NCBI GenBank assembly: GCA_009801015.1
Contig: VHZZ01025385.1
Coordinates: forward strand, 3,617-25,732
Length of the DNA: 22,116 nucleotides
Direction of reading: 5' to 3'
Origin: Silene noctiflora
Lineage: Eukaryota > Streptophyta > Magnoliopsida > Caryophyllales > Caryophyllaceae
Notes under the pieces: generated by a model
Database searches by the model: none
Seen by the model: only the letters and a program-made list of their open reading frames with translations
What the model was told of the DNA's origin: nothing
Shown: one piece after another, positions 1 through 8,910 of the stretch
Layout of the letters: each line of letters begins with the position of its first letter
How positions within the stretch are numbered: position 1 is the first letter of the stretch
Position numbers and translations under genes: made by a program

Positions 1-2
1 CG

Positions 3-1358
3 ATCCATGTCACTCAAGGCACGGAGAAGCCTATCAAAGGACTTAGCAAAGCCCTCAAATGGGCACAAGTAGTGCCAAGTCAAGATAATCACCCGATCTT
101 CTCCCCAATATCTCTTATCATGCTTCATCTTGCTCTCTCGGGCACGATTTCTTGTGTCATTCATCTTGGGACGGCGGCCATGAGGTATGGAAGAAGGCAT
201 CTCGTAAACTTCATAGAATGAAGAATCTTCCTCAAGGACTTCGAGGCAAGGTGAAAGGAGAGGAATAGGAGGCAGAAGAGTCAACTTCTCAACATTGCGG
301 TTCAAAATATCATCATTTTTACCCAAATTCTCTTGACTCTTCAAGTGAACCGAACCATCGCCAAGGATAAGAGCTTCGATTTCTTCCAAGCTGGATTCAA
401 AACTACAAGAATTGTAGTTCATCTCTTGGTTCCTCAACTCTCCAAGAATGGCAATTTCGAATTCATCAACCTCTGTTTCCCAACTTTTAGCTTCTTCCCC
501 ACACTTGTCATTGATGCACGCATTTTCTTCATGAATTTGGGAGGGGGATTGAGGTGGANNGTCTTCNTCATCGTCCTCAAAAACNTCNCAACACCTTCCT
601 TCTTTTGAGATCACTTCCNCTAGGAAGTTGTTGCAAGGAGNCATATCTTCCATGGATGNAGGGGTTGTTTCNATATCATTCACCAACTTNATGAATTTCT
701 CGTGGACTCCCATCCCCACTACTTCTTCAAGAGAAAATTCATCTTCAATCTCACACCTTTGCTCACCAATCTCGTCAAGGTTGCTCACCTTCTCAACCAC
801 AATTTCCTCCAACACAAAGTTCTCATCATCTTGAGTGTTAGAAGCCCATTGATTAGCCATGAGAGAATCAAGTGTCCTTTGATGAGCTAGGACATTTGTG
901 AGTTCCTCTCTAAAAAGTTTGAGTCGTTGATCCTTTAGGGCTTCTCTCTTTTCGGCTCTTTCCTCCATATCCCTCAACATTTTCTCAATTGAAGAGTAGG
1001 TACTTGATGTTTCATTTGGGGGTTGAGATTGATATGGTTGATGTTGGTATTGTTGATTTTGAGGGTGTTGGATGTATTGTTGGTCATGTGGTTGTTGGTA
1101 TGGTTGTTGGTAATCTTGTGAAACAAAGCACTCTTGCGGGTATGGGACTTGTTGCGGAAAGGAAGAGCAAGTACTATATGAATGACCAATACCACCACAA
1201 TTCTCACAAGTAGGAGCATATTGTTGATAGTCTCTAGTTGGATACCTTGGTTCATGAATGTAGTAGGCCTCGGAGTAGGTTGGTCTCTCTTCATGATAGG
1301 CATTTTCATACCCATTCTCAAGGATGAAAGAACCAAACATCTTCTTTGGACCATACAT
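3..1358 (-). CDS. Gag-like zinc-knuckle ORF of an LTR retrotransposon, partial (runs off left edge)
   Basis: The frame opens at an ATG at 1358 (MYGPKKMFGS...) just after an in-frame stop and stays open for 452 codons to the window edge, despite several N bases. Residues 51-64 form a CX2CX4HX4C zinc knuckle (CENCGGIGHSYSTC), the nucleic-acid-binding motif of retroviral nucleocapsid. Residues 66-115 are rich in Q, Y and P. Residues 119-170 are highly charged and probably coiled coil. About 170-385 is acidic, and the end is basic (KMKHDKRYWGEDR, near 410). It lies just inside a tRNA-Asp-type primer binding site, where gag belongs. Normal plant Ty3/gypsy Gag has a capsid domain before the knuckle; here only 50 residues precede it and I see no capsid, protease or RT. 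The knuckle-plus-coil order resembles the C-terminal part of Athila-type Gag. I infer a non-autonomous element with a reduced Gag. Absence of stops is seen directly; expression is unknown. Confidence 0.7.
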   Translation of the reverse strand, partial: MYGPKKMFGSFILENGYENAYHEERPTYSEAYYIHEPRYPTRDYQQYAPTCENCGGIGHSYSTCSSFPQQVPYPQECFVSQDYQQPYQQPHDQQYIQHPQNQQYQHQPYQSQPPNETSSTYSSIEKMLRDMEERAEKREALKDQRLKLFREELTNVLAHQRTLDSLMANQWASNTQDDENFVLEEIVVEKVSNLDEIGEQRCEIEDEFSLEEVVGMGVHEKFXKLVNDXETTPXSMEDMXPCNNFLXEVISKEGRCXXVFEDDXEDXPPQSPSQIHEENACINDKCGEEAKSWETEVDEFEIAILGELRNQEMNYNSCSFESSLEEIEALILGDGSVHLKSQENLGKNDDILNRNVEKLTLLPPIPLLSPCLEVLEEDSSFYEVYEMPSSIPHGRRPKMNDTRNRARESKMKHDKRYWGEDRVIILTWHYLCPFEGFAKSFDRLLRALSDMD

Positions 1359-1482
1359 GCACTCAAAGAAAGATCAAATGGTCCTAATGCAATGAATGCA
1401 CTAGGACAAGGGTAAAAAAACAAGTAAATAACAAACTAAGCCTAGAAACAAACAAACAATACAATCTAATCCAATGTCACCG

Positions 1483-1500
1483 TCCCCGGCAACGGTGCCA
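1483..1500 (-). other. Primer binding site complementary to tRNA-Asp (minus-strand element)
   Basis: On the minus strand this reads TGGCACCGTTGCCGGGGA, which matches the 3' end of plant tRNA-Asp (…CCCCGGCAACGGCGCCA) except for one base. It sits three bases inside the LTR end at 1504, exactly where reverse transcription of an LTR retrotransposon is primed. tRNA-Asp priming is typical of plant Athila/Calypso-type Ty3/gypsy elements. Confidence 0.8.
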
Positions 1501-2537
1501 TTTTGATAGCGGGCATGGGTCGTCGTAACCGATCAAACAATTACTCAACTAGCATAGGGTAGTCGAGGTCGAACCACAAGGACGGGAATTGGATTCTCAA
1601 ATTGATTGCTTGCCTCTAGTTTAGTTCAATCTAAGCAAATGGATGGGTAATGGAAAGGAAGATAGTTCTAGCATGCAAACTACGATAGACAAAGGTAAAC
1701 AAGTAATAACAAAAACGGTCTTAACAATAGAGGAAGTAAATTAGGATGCAAGGGTTCACCAAGGTGATGCAAAGGGCGAGAATAGGCATAGACTATGAGT
1801 TATCCGGATTGCCAACCAAAGGAAGCCTAATCTCTCGATGTAAACCTCACAATCGGTTTAAGGTAGATTAACTTACTCATTTAATTAACCCAACNCCACA
1901 ATTCGTTNATTAATCCTATAACAAGTCAAGCTACTCACCCAACAAGTTGATAGATAGAGGAAATAGTCCAAATTACTCATTTAGGCATTTCATCAAACAC
2001 TATGTGAGCACAACAAATTGCAAAGGAGAACAAACCAATAATCANCCTTAATCTATGCCAAAATACCCTTAGACAATCACAAAGGCTCCCCCTTTCATCC
2101 TAACCACAAACTACTCAAGCATACTCGCAACAAACAGCATAAAAAGATGAGACTTTAGGAAGAACGAAGCAAGAATGAACATAATATAAAGGCAAGTAAT
2201 AGACTAACCAGGAACATGTGAATTAATGAAATAACAAGGAATTAAGAAGAGGATTATACCCATAATGAATAAAGGAAGGAACTTGGATTGAATTAGGAGA
2301 ATCAAAATCTACTTTGATCGAATTAGAAACCGAGACAAAACGTAAACTATTGAATATAATAATGTATTGAATAATCTAGAGAGTGATTAATTATGCTAAT
2401 TAACTATTAATTATCCTAATTACATATTAATACTACTAATTATAAGAGAGATTGATAAAATAAGACTAAAACCTAAACTAAATAAAATTGGAATTTTTGT
2501 GATAAAAAAGAATCCTTAAATAAACTAAGTATTGAAG

Positions 2538-2546
2538 TATTTATAG
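2538..2546 (-). promoter_or_regulatory. TATA box of the minus-strand LTR
   Basis: The minus strand reads CCCCTATAAATACTTC here. It is a good plant TATA box, placed about 1.04 kb before the LTR end at 1504 and pointing toward the gag-like frame. It would drive transcription of that element; no activity is implied by sequence alone. Confidence 0.5.
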
Positions 2547-2594
2547 GGGAGGGTGAACAAGCCTATTTTCGACTTCAGGTATGGCCAGCCGGGT

Positions 2595-2855
2595 GGCCGG
2601 CCGCCGGTGCCACCTCCGGCTGGCAACTCCCTGGTCATTCAGCAACAATTTCCACATACAAGCTTCCCCAGCCGGTGGCCCGGCAGCCGGCTAGCCGGCT
2701 GGGAAGTCGGCTAGCTGCAAAACACGCGTGAAATGATAAGAAATGTTGTGGGAGCCGGTTGGCCGGCCGCCGGTGGGTTGGCTGGCCGGGGACTTCCTGG
2801 AAGGTCAAGTGCGGACTGAGTGGTGCTCCAGCCGGTGGTAGGCCGGCCGCCGGTG
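2595..2855. repeat. Cluster of three exact 15-bp GC-rich repeats in LTR U3
   Basis: GGCCGGCCGCCGGTG occurs exactly at 2595-2609, 2761-2775 and 2841-2855, with further CAGCCGGTGG and GCCGGCTAGCCGGCTGG variants between them (about 2671-2701). The surroundings are AT-rich, so this is an abrupt island of CCGG and other palindromes upstream of the minus-strand TATA box. It could be a transcription-factor or methylation-sensitive enhancer in U3; that is inference. Confidence 0.7.
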
Positions 2856-3156
2856 GGCTGGCTAAGACAAGAATCAGCTTGTTTTGATGCTCTGTTTTCA
2901 GCTTGCATGCGACGGAGTTTGAGGCTGGATTTTCTGGTCGGTGCTGCTGCCTATGTGCTCGCCGGCGGCAGGGGAAGGTTGGGGGCGGATGGGAGGTTAT
3001 TGTGGTGGTCGAAGGTGTCAGCAAAAGCTCAGCAAATACCGTCGCAAAAAGGGCAAAACCAAGCTTTTTCATACTTAGTTTATTTTCCTCTCTTTTCATC
3101 ATTTCCTTCCAAAATCCCGTCTCGCAACCTCGTNTCANTTTCCCGTCACACCTACA

Positions 3157-3863
3157 TATTATATTANTTAANTAATGNANATATAATTATNNTATAANAT
3201 CCGACTAATAATTAAATATAATTAAGACAACTAATTATTATAAATTAGTAATTAAATGAGCTTTTTAATCGATTAAGCATGCAAAATCGAGTCGGAATAA
3301 AATATAAATGCGGGCTAAAATGGGATTAAAATACTATTTATCATGCGTCTATATAATAAATCTCGTAAAAGGAATATCAGGGATATATTTTATTATTTGT
3401 CAGTTGATCAGCGTAAATCGGTAACGCTCGGCTGACTAGAGTTTGACGTTTCTGTCGTAAGATGGCGGTGATTAACTGATCCCTTTCGGTCACACCTATA
3501 GGATGATGCCCAAATGGAAAAACTAATTATTTGTATATGATACGACTTGTATAAATTAATTTTTTATTAAGTCAAGTGAATTTATTTATTCATGGCGAGT
3601 TATGAACTCAGGCCAAAGGAATTTATTATTCAACTATATGATAATTGATGAATAAATAGAAGAGATGTAGTAATTAATAGTTAATTAACTAATATTTGTA
3701 ATATGTGTGTATATTGTGAGACGGAGGTAATTAGTTAATAATATTTACAAGAGGATGTAAAATTAACTAATTAATTATTATAAGACACATTTTATATTGA
3801 TAAAATGGTAAAATGTCACTTAATAGTTAAGTGTACAATAGTATTTAATTAGTATTATTTAAG
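3157..3863. other. AT-rich non-coding stretch, no gene seen
   Basis: This stretch has an N cluster at 3168-3198 and strongly AT-rich flanks around a less AT-rich core at about 3398-3520 (CAGTTGATCAGCGTAAATCG and following). No frame of interest and no RNA gene is visible. The core may be LTR-derived, but no boundaries can be supported. Confidence 0.5.
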
Positions 3864-4570
3864 TGTTAAATAATTAATTATATTAATATTTAATTATATA
3901 AAATAATTAATTATAAGTCTTATAAGCATTTGTAGGACGAATGTCGGAAACCAAAATGGACCATATAGTCTATTGGACCGTCCAAATGGGTATTGGTGTC
4001 ACCCATGTGGGTTAGGCACCCACCCACTAAGAAATATATATCATTTCTTAGCATTTCATGGTCTATAAATAGACCATTATTTACACACATTATGGAGAGG
4101 AAATTTTTAAACAAAAATCACATAAATTTCCCTCTTTTGGCCGGTTTAGTGAAGGAGAAAAAAATTGGTTTTCTTCATCTTCTGTATCATAAAACATCAT
4201 CAAATATTCACAAATTATAATATGCAATAACTAATATTATTAAGGTAATAATATTACATATTATACAAGTAATTCTACAAATTATCTAGTTAGTAATTTA
4301 TAGGGTATTTGGGCTAATCTTGAGTGCAATCCAAAGGAGGTTTTCTACTTTAAAAACTTGGGTTAGGAGGATCATCCATAAGCTTGTAGATTGTTCATAA
4401 GACTACAATTGTTGTAGTTCTTATAGCCTTAACATCAATGTAAGGAAATCTCTTCTTTTACTAGTTTGTTTTATTTTTCCTTCTGCATGCATGTATTAAG
4501 ACCATATAATTAAATTAACTAGTAATTTAATAAGACATTAGAAGAGTCTAATGAGGGTCTTAAACTAACA
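3864..4570 (+). repeat. Probable solo or truncated LTR, plus orientation
   Basis: The segment begins TGTTAAATAATT and ends TTAAACTAACA, so its ends form the short inverted repeat TGTTA/TAACA common in plant LTRs. A TATA box lies about 200 bp in. Immediately after 4570 comes Ty3/gypsy coding sequence, not a primer binding site, so this is not the working 5' LTR of that element. The five bases on the two sides differ (TTAAG and AGGAG), so a simple solo-LTR insertion is not proved; a deletion or rearrangement at the left side would explain it. Boundaries are inferred from the termini only. Confidence 0.4.
4060..4075 (+). promoter_or_regulatory. TATA box inside an inverted repeat
   Basis: GGTCTATAAATAGACC has the TATA element at its centre and 7-base complementary arms. 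The downstream ACACACATTATGGAGAGG could hold a transcription start. It fits the U3/R boundary of the LTR-like segment at 3864-4570. Confidence 0.5.
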
Positions 4571-5094
4571 AGGAGGATCCAAGTCGAGACCTAGTTGTGG
4601 CTCACCCAAATACAGGCCACAGCTTAGTCTTATGGAGGGTCATGCACTCACAATAAGCACCACTGGAGGCTGACCAAAGATCATTGATCTTCAGAAGTAG
4701 ATGCGCGGTTCAAGGAATGGTCTGTAATTTGATCATTTATAGGGGGGTTGTACCAATGTAGCTTCTATTACCTTGGTCAACAAGCTCAACTTGGTAACCC
4801 AGGAACACCCAAACCCTTACAAGCTGACATGGTTGAACAAAAGAGCTGCGGTGAGAGTTGATAGACAGTGTTTGGTACCATTTTCTATTGGAAGTGCGTA
4901 TGAAGATGAAGTAATGTGTGATTTTATCCCAATGGATTCCTGCCATTTACACTTGAGGAGGCCATGGGAGTTTGATAAGAATAAAACTCACCAAGGGAAG
5001 GAAAACATTTGCCGTTTTAAGCATGGGAGCAAGAAGATCACATTGACACCATTGCCACCAAATCAAAGAAATAATGGGAGTCCAAACATGCCAT
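4571..5094 (+). pseudogene. Ty3/gypsy gag-pol junction and protease remnant
   Basis: The sequence begins in frame with EDPSRDLVVAHPNTGHSLVL, then runs through RCAVQGMVCNLII into CTNVASITLVNKLNL and PYKLTWLN, and on to CDFIPMDSCHLHLRRPWEFD. This matches the plant Ty3/gypsy protease region, where the usual active-site string is LIIDGGSCTNVAS. Here the catalytic aspartate codon has become tyrosine (LIIYRGG) and a one-base frameshift falls in the same G run (about 4741-4748). There is an in-frame stop near 4650 and one at 5094. The protease would have been inactive. From 5097 the same frame reopens into the linker before reverse transcriptase. Confidence 0.75.
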
Positions 5095-5108
5095 AGGAGG
5101 TCAATGGA

Positions 5109-6060
5109 GTGTTATTTCTATCTGAGGCAACCATGGTCAAAGAATTGGGGCAAGAACAACCTGTGTTTATCCTACTGTCAAAGAAGGTGGTGGAGAAAGA
5201 GAGTTCTGAGGTACCTGCAGAAGCTAAGCCCTTAGTTATAAGGTACAAGGATGTGTTTCCAAGAGAGTTACCTAGTGGATTGCCACCACTGAGGAGCATT
5301 GAGAACCATATTGACCTTATTCCAGGATCTATATTGCCCAACATACCTACTTATAGGAGTGATCCAACTGCTACCAAGGAGCTACAGAAACAAATTGGGA
5401 AGCTATATGAGAGAGTCTATAAGCCCTTGTGTTGTACCTTCTCTGTTAATGCCAAAGAAAGATGGCACATGGAGAATGTGCAGTAACAGTAGCGCCATCA
5501 ACAACGTCACAGTTAAATATAGGTTCCCCATACTTAGACTTGATGACATGTTGGATGAGCTATGTGGAGCCAAGATATTCTCTAAAATTGATCTTAGACA
5601 AGGCTACAAACAAGTAAGAATTAGGGAGGATGATGAATGGAAGACTGATTTTAAAACTAAGCATGGGCTCTATGAATGGCTGGTCATGCCATTTAGGTTA
5701 TCAAATGCACCAAGTACTTTCATGAGACTGATGACTGAAGTGTTGAGGCCATGTTTGGGCAAATTTTCAGTAATCTACTTTGATGACATTCTGATCTATA
5801 TCAGCAGTAAAGATGAGCATCTTAAACATCTTGAGATTGTTTTCAAAATTCTTAAAGATTAGAAGTTGTTTGTCAAATTGGAGAAGTGCACCTTCATGGC
5901 TGAAGAGGTGACATTTCTAGGGTATATTGTGTCTGGGAGGGGTATTTCAGTTGACCAGAAGAAAATTGCAGCAAATCAATCTTGGCCAACTCCTAAGACA
6001 ATTACTGAAGTGAGAGGATTCCATGGTTTGGCATCATTTACGGAGATTCATTAAAAATTT
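5109..6060 (+). pseudogene. Ty3/gypsy reverse transcriptase remnant
   Basis: The family motifs appear in order: [17 protein letters not shown], then [60 protein letters not shown], the catalytic YFDDILIY near 5778-5801 and then FVKLEKCTFMAEEVTFLGYI. The reading frame shifts between about 5405 and 5450, has a TAG at 5860, and shifts again near 6040 inside FHGLASF. The normally conserved VDCRAIN reads SNSSAIN. The catalytic YFDD is retained, but the protein could not be made whole. Reverse transcriptase copies the element RNA into DNA in virus-like particles. Confidence 0.85.
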
Positions 6061-6490
6061 CAGTTCAGTTGATGCACCTATTACTGAGTGTGTGAAGAAA
6101 GGGGAGTTCAAATGGACCGAGAGTGCTTAGCATTCATTTGAGAGAATTCAGCAACTAATGTGTGATACTCCCATTCTGAGATTACCTGATTGTGATCAAT
6201 TATTTGAGGTAGAGTGTGACACCAGTAGTGTTGGCATTGGGGCAGTTTTAATTAAAGGCCAAAAGCTCTTATGCATTGAGGTCACTATCTGAAACCCAAG
6301 CCCTTTGTGCTTCATTTTGATCATGAGGCCTTGAAATATATAAATGGCCAACACTAATTGAATCATAGGCATACCAAGTGGGCTGAGTTCTTACAGTCAT
6401 TTACTTTTTCAAGTAAATATAAGGAGGATAAAAAAAATTTTTTTGCAGATGCATTGTCAAGGAGACATTCATTACTGACAGTTATGGAGC
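6036..6490 (+). pseudogene. Ty3/gypsy RNase H remnant with internal deletion
   Basis: [20 protein letters not shown] and LRLPDCDQLFEVECDTSSVG lead into the RNase H fold, with the first catalytic aspartate in ECDTSS. A TAG at 6128-6130 breaks the frame. At about 6260-6275 the text jumps from AVLIKGQK straight to a HYLKPKPFVLHFDHEALKYI-type segment, dropping roughly 40 residues that in relatives include the YFSEKL and YDKE motifs. The tryptophan of the usual HWRHYL is also a stop. The end, KYKEDKKNFFADALSRRHS at about 6415-6475, is well preserved. Confidence 0.8.
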
Positions 6491-6675
6491 AAAGAGTTTT
6501 GGGCTTTGAGTTCGTGAAAGAATTTTTCAAGGATGATCTAGTTTTTTCTGAGGATTGGATAGCTCAAACTGAGGGGAGAAGGGCTCAAGGAGGCAAGTAT
6601 GTGCTGCAGAAGGGCTTCTTATTCCATGACAATAAATTATGTGTACCTAATGGCTCATACAGGGATCTATTGATC

Positions 6676-7756
6676 AGGTAAGTGCACTCAGGTGGCCTAG
6701 GGGTACGTTTTGGGGTTCAAAAGACACTGGAGATACTGCAGGACCATTTCTATTGGCCTAAAATGATGGGGAGATGATCAAGTTATCCTCAGAAGGTGCT
6801 CAGTGTGCCAACAAGCCAAGATCTTATTCCAAGCTGGCCCATACACTCCACTGCTAGTACCAATAAAACCTTGGGGAGATGTGAGCATCGATTTCATTGT
6901 GGCATTACCAAGAACTCGGAGAGGCAATGACTCAGTGATGGTGGTTGTTGACAGATTCAGCAAAATGGGTCACTTTGTAGCATGTAAGAAGACTGAGGAT
7001 GTTGCTAGTGTTGCTGAGCTTTATCTCAAGGAAATTGTGAGGCTACATGGAGTGCCCAAAACCATAGTGTCTGACAGAGATACTATGTTTATGAGTTATT
7101 TTTGGAAGACTCTATGGAGGCTGTTAAAAAACAAATTATTATTCAGTACTTCTCACCACCCTCAAACATATGGCCAAACTGAGGTCACAAACAAAATATT
7201 GGAGAGAATACTGAGGTGCATTGTCAGCAAATCACTGAAATATTGGATTTGAAACTGTCATGAGCTGATTTTGCATTCAACAAAGCACCATCTACTGCAA
7301 CTGGTCACAGTCCATTTGAGGTGGTCTATGGGGTTAATCCACTCATGCCCTAAGAACTGTCCAGTGTGTCAAGAGAAGAGATCAACTTTGATGATAAGAA
7401 GAGATGGGAGTAGATGTTGAAGTTACATGAGACAGTCAAAAGGCAAATTGAAAAGGCAAATGAGAAATATAAGAAACAGGCCACGGCTCCAAGAAAGAAG
7501 AAAGAGTTTGTGCCAGGAGACTTGGTTTGGATTCATCTGAGAAAACAAAGGTTCCCAGCTAAAAGGAAGAACAAATGAATGCCAAGACCTGAGGGTCCTT
7601 TTGAAGCTATTGAGAGAATTGGTCCAAATGCATACAAAGTTGACCTGCCAGATGACTATGGGGTACATGGCACCTTTAATGTGAGAGATCTTAGTCCATA
7701 ATATGGTGAATCTGAAGATGAGGAGAATACAGGCTTGAGGTCAAGCCCTTTTCAAT
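6676..7756 (+). pseudogene. Ty3/gypsy integrase remnant
   Basis: The zinc-binding start is visible (HSGGLG..., DHFYWPKM, then CSVCQQAK), split by a stop and frameshift near 6774. The catalytic core follows: first Asp in VSIDFIVALP, second in TIVSDRDTMF, and Glu in GQTEVTN, so the DDE residues survive. Beyond 7255 the frame breaks again; the C-terminal part (SPFEVVYGVNPLMP, FVPGDLVWIHLRKQRFP, PNAYKVDLP, GTFNVRDLSP) has stops at about 7351, 7411, 7576 and 7700 and ends LRSSPFQ-stop. No chromodomain follows. Integrase inserts the DNA copy into the host genome; this copy is inactive. Confidence 0.85.
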
Positions 7757-7766
7757 AAGGGGAGGC
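7757..7766 (+). other. Polypurine tract of the Ty3/gypsy element
   Basis: AAGGGGAGG directly after the last pol residues fits the polypurine tract that primes plus-strand DNA synthesis. It should abut the 3' LTR, which would then start with TGCAAAAGG at 7768. Confidence 0.5.
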
Positions 7767-8343
7767 TGCAAAAGGAGCTAAAACATAGGCTAACTCCACA
7801 CAACACCCAAGCAACAGTCACTCTGATAGTTGCACAGGGAGCCTTGCAGAACAGCCACCTTTAGGATCCATACAGCTCAGGCCATTGCAAACCACCAGCT
7901 TCCATCTTGGCCAGCTGAAAGTATGTTTAATTAGCTTCAAAAAATTCCAAGACATCCAAGGCAAGTTTCTAAGAAAATTAGATTAAAATTGGGTCACAAG
8001 TTCAAGACCGAAAAGCTGATAAAGGAAAAGGCGGAATTTCCTCCTTTGGTTAGACAATGTTGAGGATGTTTTCATAAAGCATTTTGAACCAATTTCCCAA
8101 AGAAAACCACATCAGAGTTGAGGGACAAGGAGCATTAATAACTTCTCGTCCTCATTCCTTGACCATGAAACCACTGCAGCTAGGAAACAACTATCCAGTC
8201 TGATACTTTATTTTAGTTGTTTTATTTTGATTTTATAATTTGCATTTCCACCTTGTAAAATATGCTTGTTATCTTTGTTTGTTTCCTAAGAAGAGATCTT
8301 GGCCCTTAGATGTAGGGTTATGTACTAAAACTCACAGGAGAGG

Positions 8344-8353
8344 CCTATATAAG
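8344..8353 (+). promoter_or_regulatory. TATA box in 3' LTR
   Basis: CCTATATAAG in the context GAGAGGCCTATATAAGGACC is a strong plant TATA box, in the same orientation as pol and in the middle of the proposed LTR. Confidence 0.55.
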
Positions 8354-8473
8354 GACCTCTACCTCAACTGTTAAAGACCTGATATTGAATGAAAAAAACC
8401 TGAGGTTCTCTTCTCATTTCCAAATTTTTTCAACTTGTGCTAGTCTGTAGTTGAGAATCAGGCCTGGTAACAT

Positions 8474-8546
8474 CATGTGCTTAGTCTGTGGGTGTTGATC
8501 AAAGTCTGTTGGCATAGTTAGATTAACCATGTGCTTAGATTGTGGG
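8474..8546 (+). repeat. Imperfect 54-bp-spaced direct repeat in U5
   Basis: CATGTGCTTAGTCTGTGGG (8474-8492) recurs as CATGTGCTTAGATTGTGGG (8528-8546), each followed by a TTGAT-containing segment. This looks like a local tandem duplication of about 54 bp inside the LTR, since diverged. Confidence 0.6.
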
Positions 8547-8715
8547 TTAATTTGATTGTGTTGTTCAGATTTAAACTTTAATCCAGTGTTAATCTGTGGA
8601 TTTGAGTCTACATTTGTCAAGTTATTGTCTTAAGTTTCCTGTGATTTTTCGGTGGAAATTTGGGGTCTTAACTATATCATTTCATCAACTAAAATATCAT
8701 AAAACCAGTCCTGCA

Positions 8716-8910
8716 TCAACTCTGCCAGAGATCATTTGTCAAAACAACTTCAGGATTTATTAAAAATAGTTAAAGGATTCCTAAAATCTTGAAATTTTAA
8801 TCGAAGTTTATTTACATCTTATACTAAATTGTCACCAATTTTTATGATTTGTAGATTTCATTTGACATTTTAATCAAATTTTCCAAGTTTATTGCATTCA
8901 GTCTGAAATT
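8716..8910. other. AT-rich spacer
   Basis: No gene or RNA is seen. The frame of the 8911 fragment stays open for a few dozen codons upstream of its ATG, so the coding remnant may begin inside this spacer. Confidence 0.4.

Larger units (their letters stand above)
1504..3156 (-). repeat. LTR of the minus-strand retrotransposon (right boundary approximate)
   Basis: The LTR edge next to the primer binding site is clear: on the plus strand the repeat starts TGATAGCGGGC at 1504, so on the minus strand it ends in CTATCA. Reading on the minus strand, a TATA box lies near 2542, giving U3 to its right and R-U5 to its left. The right boundary is a guess: CCTACA ending at 3156 would give a minus-strand start of TGTAGG and a length of 1653 bp. 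The second LTR lies outside the window, so neither the edge nor a target-site duplication can be confirmed. The interior 1504-2520 is AT-rich with no coding frame; 2580-2960 is GC-rich. Antisense frames across 2635-3197 look like chance openings in this GC-rich stretch. Confidence 0.55.
4571..8715 (+). mobile_element. 5'-truncated, degenerate Ty3/gypsy LTR retrotransposon
   Basis: Domains run in Ty3/gypsy order on the plus strand: protease (to about 5090), reverse transcriptase (about 5200-6010), RNase H (6030-6480), integrase (6680-7330) and an integrase C-terminal tail (7270-7756), then a polypurine tract and a probable 3' LTR. RT before RNase H before integrase separates Ty3/gypsy from Ty1/copia, in which integrase comes first. 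Protein style suggests the chromovirus branch (Reina or CRM-like); I see no chromodomain, so the lineage is tentative. The 5' LTR, primer binding site and most of gag are missing, with the break exactly at 4570/4571. Many stops, frameshifts and one internal deletion show it cannot make its own proteins. Confidence 0.85.
7768..8715 (+). repeat. Probable 3' LTR of the Ty3/gypsy element
   Basis: The start is set by the polypurine tract (TGCAAAAGG) and the end by CCAGTCCTGCA, giving TG...CA ends and about 948 bp. Inside are a TATA box at 8344-8353 and, 60-90 bp further on, an untranslated leader-like region. With the 5' LTR missing, the ends cannot be checked against a partner, so the right edge especially is uncertain. 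No gene is seen inside. Confidence 0.45.

Noticed and set aside
333..1423. Open frames on both strands overlapping the gag-like ORF (for example 333-608 plus, 974-1423 minus, 989-1213 plus)
   Set aside because: They are other-frame readings of the minus-strand gag-like frame, whose zinc knuckle, composition and position after the primer binding site are far more convincing.
2635..3197. Proline- and alanine-rich frames in the GC-rich U3
   Set aside because: GC-rich repeats lack TA-rich stop codons, so long frames arise on both strands at once; no domain is visible.
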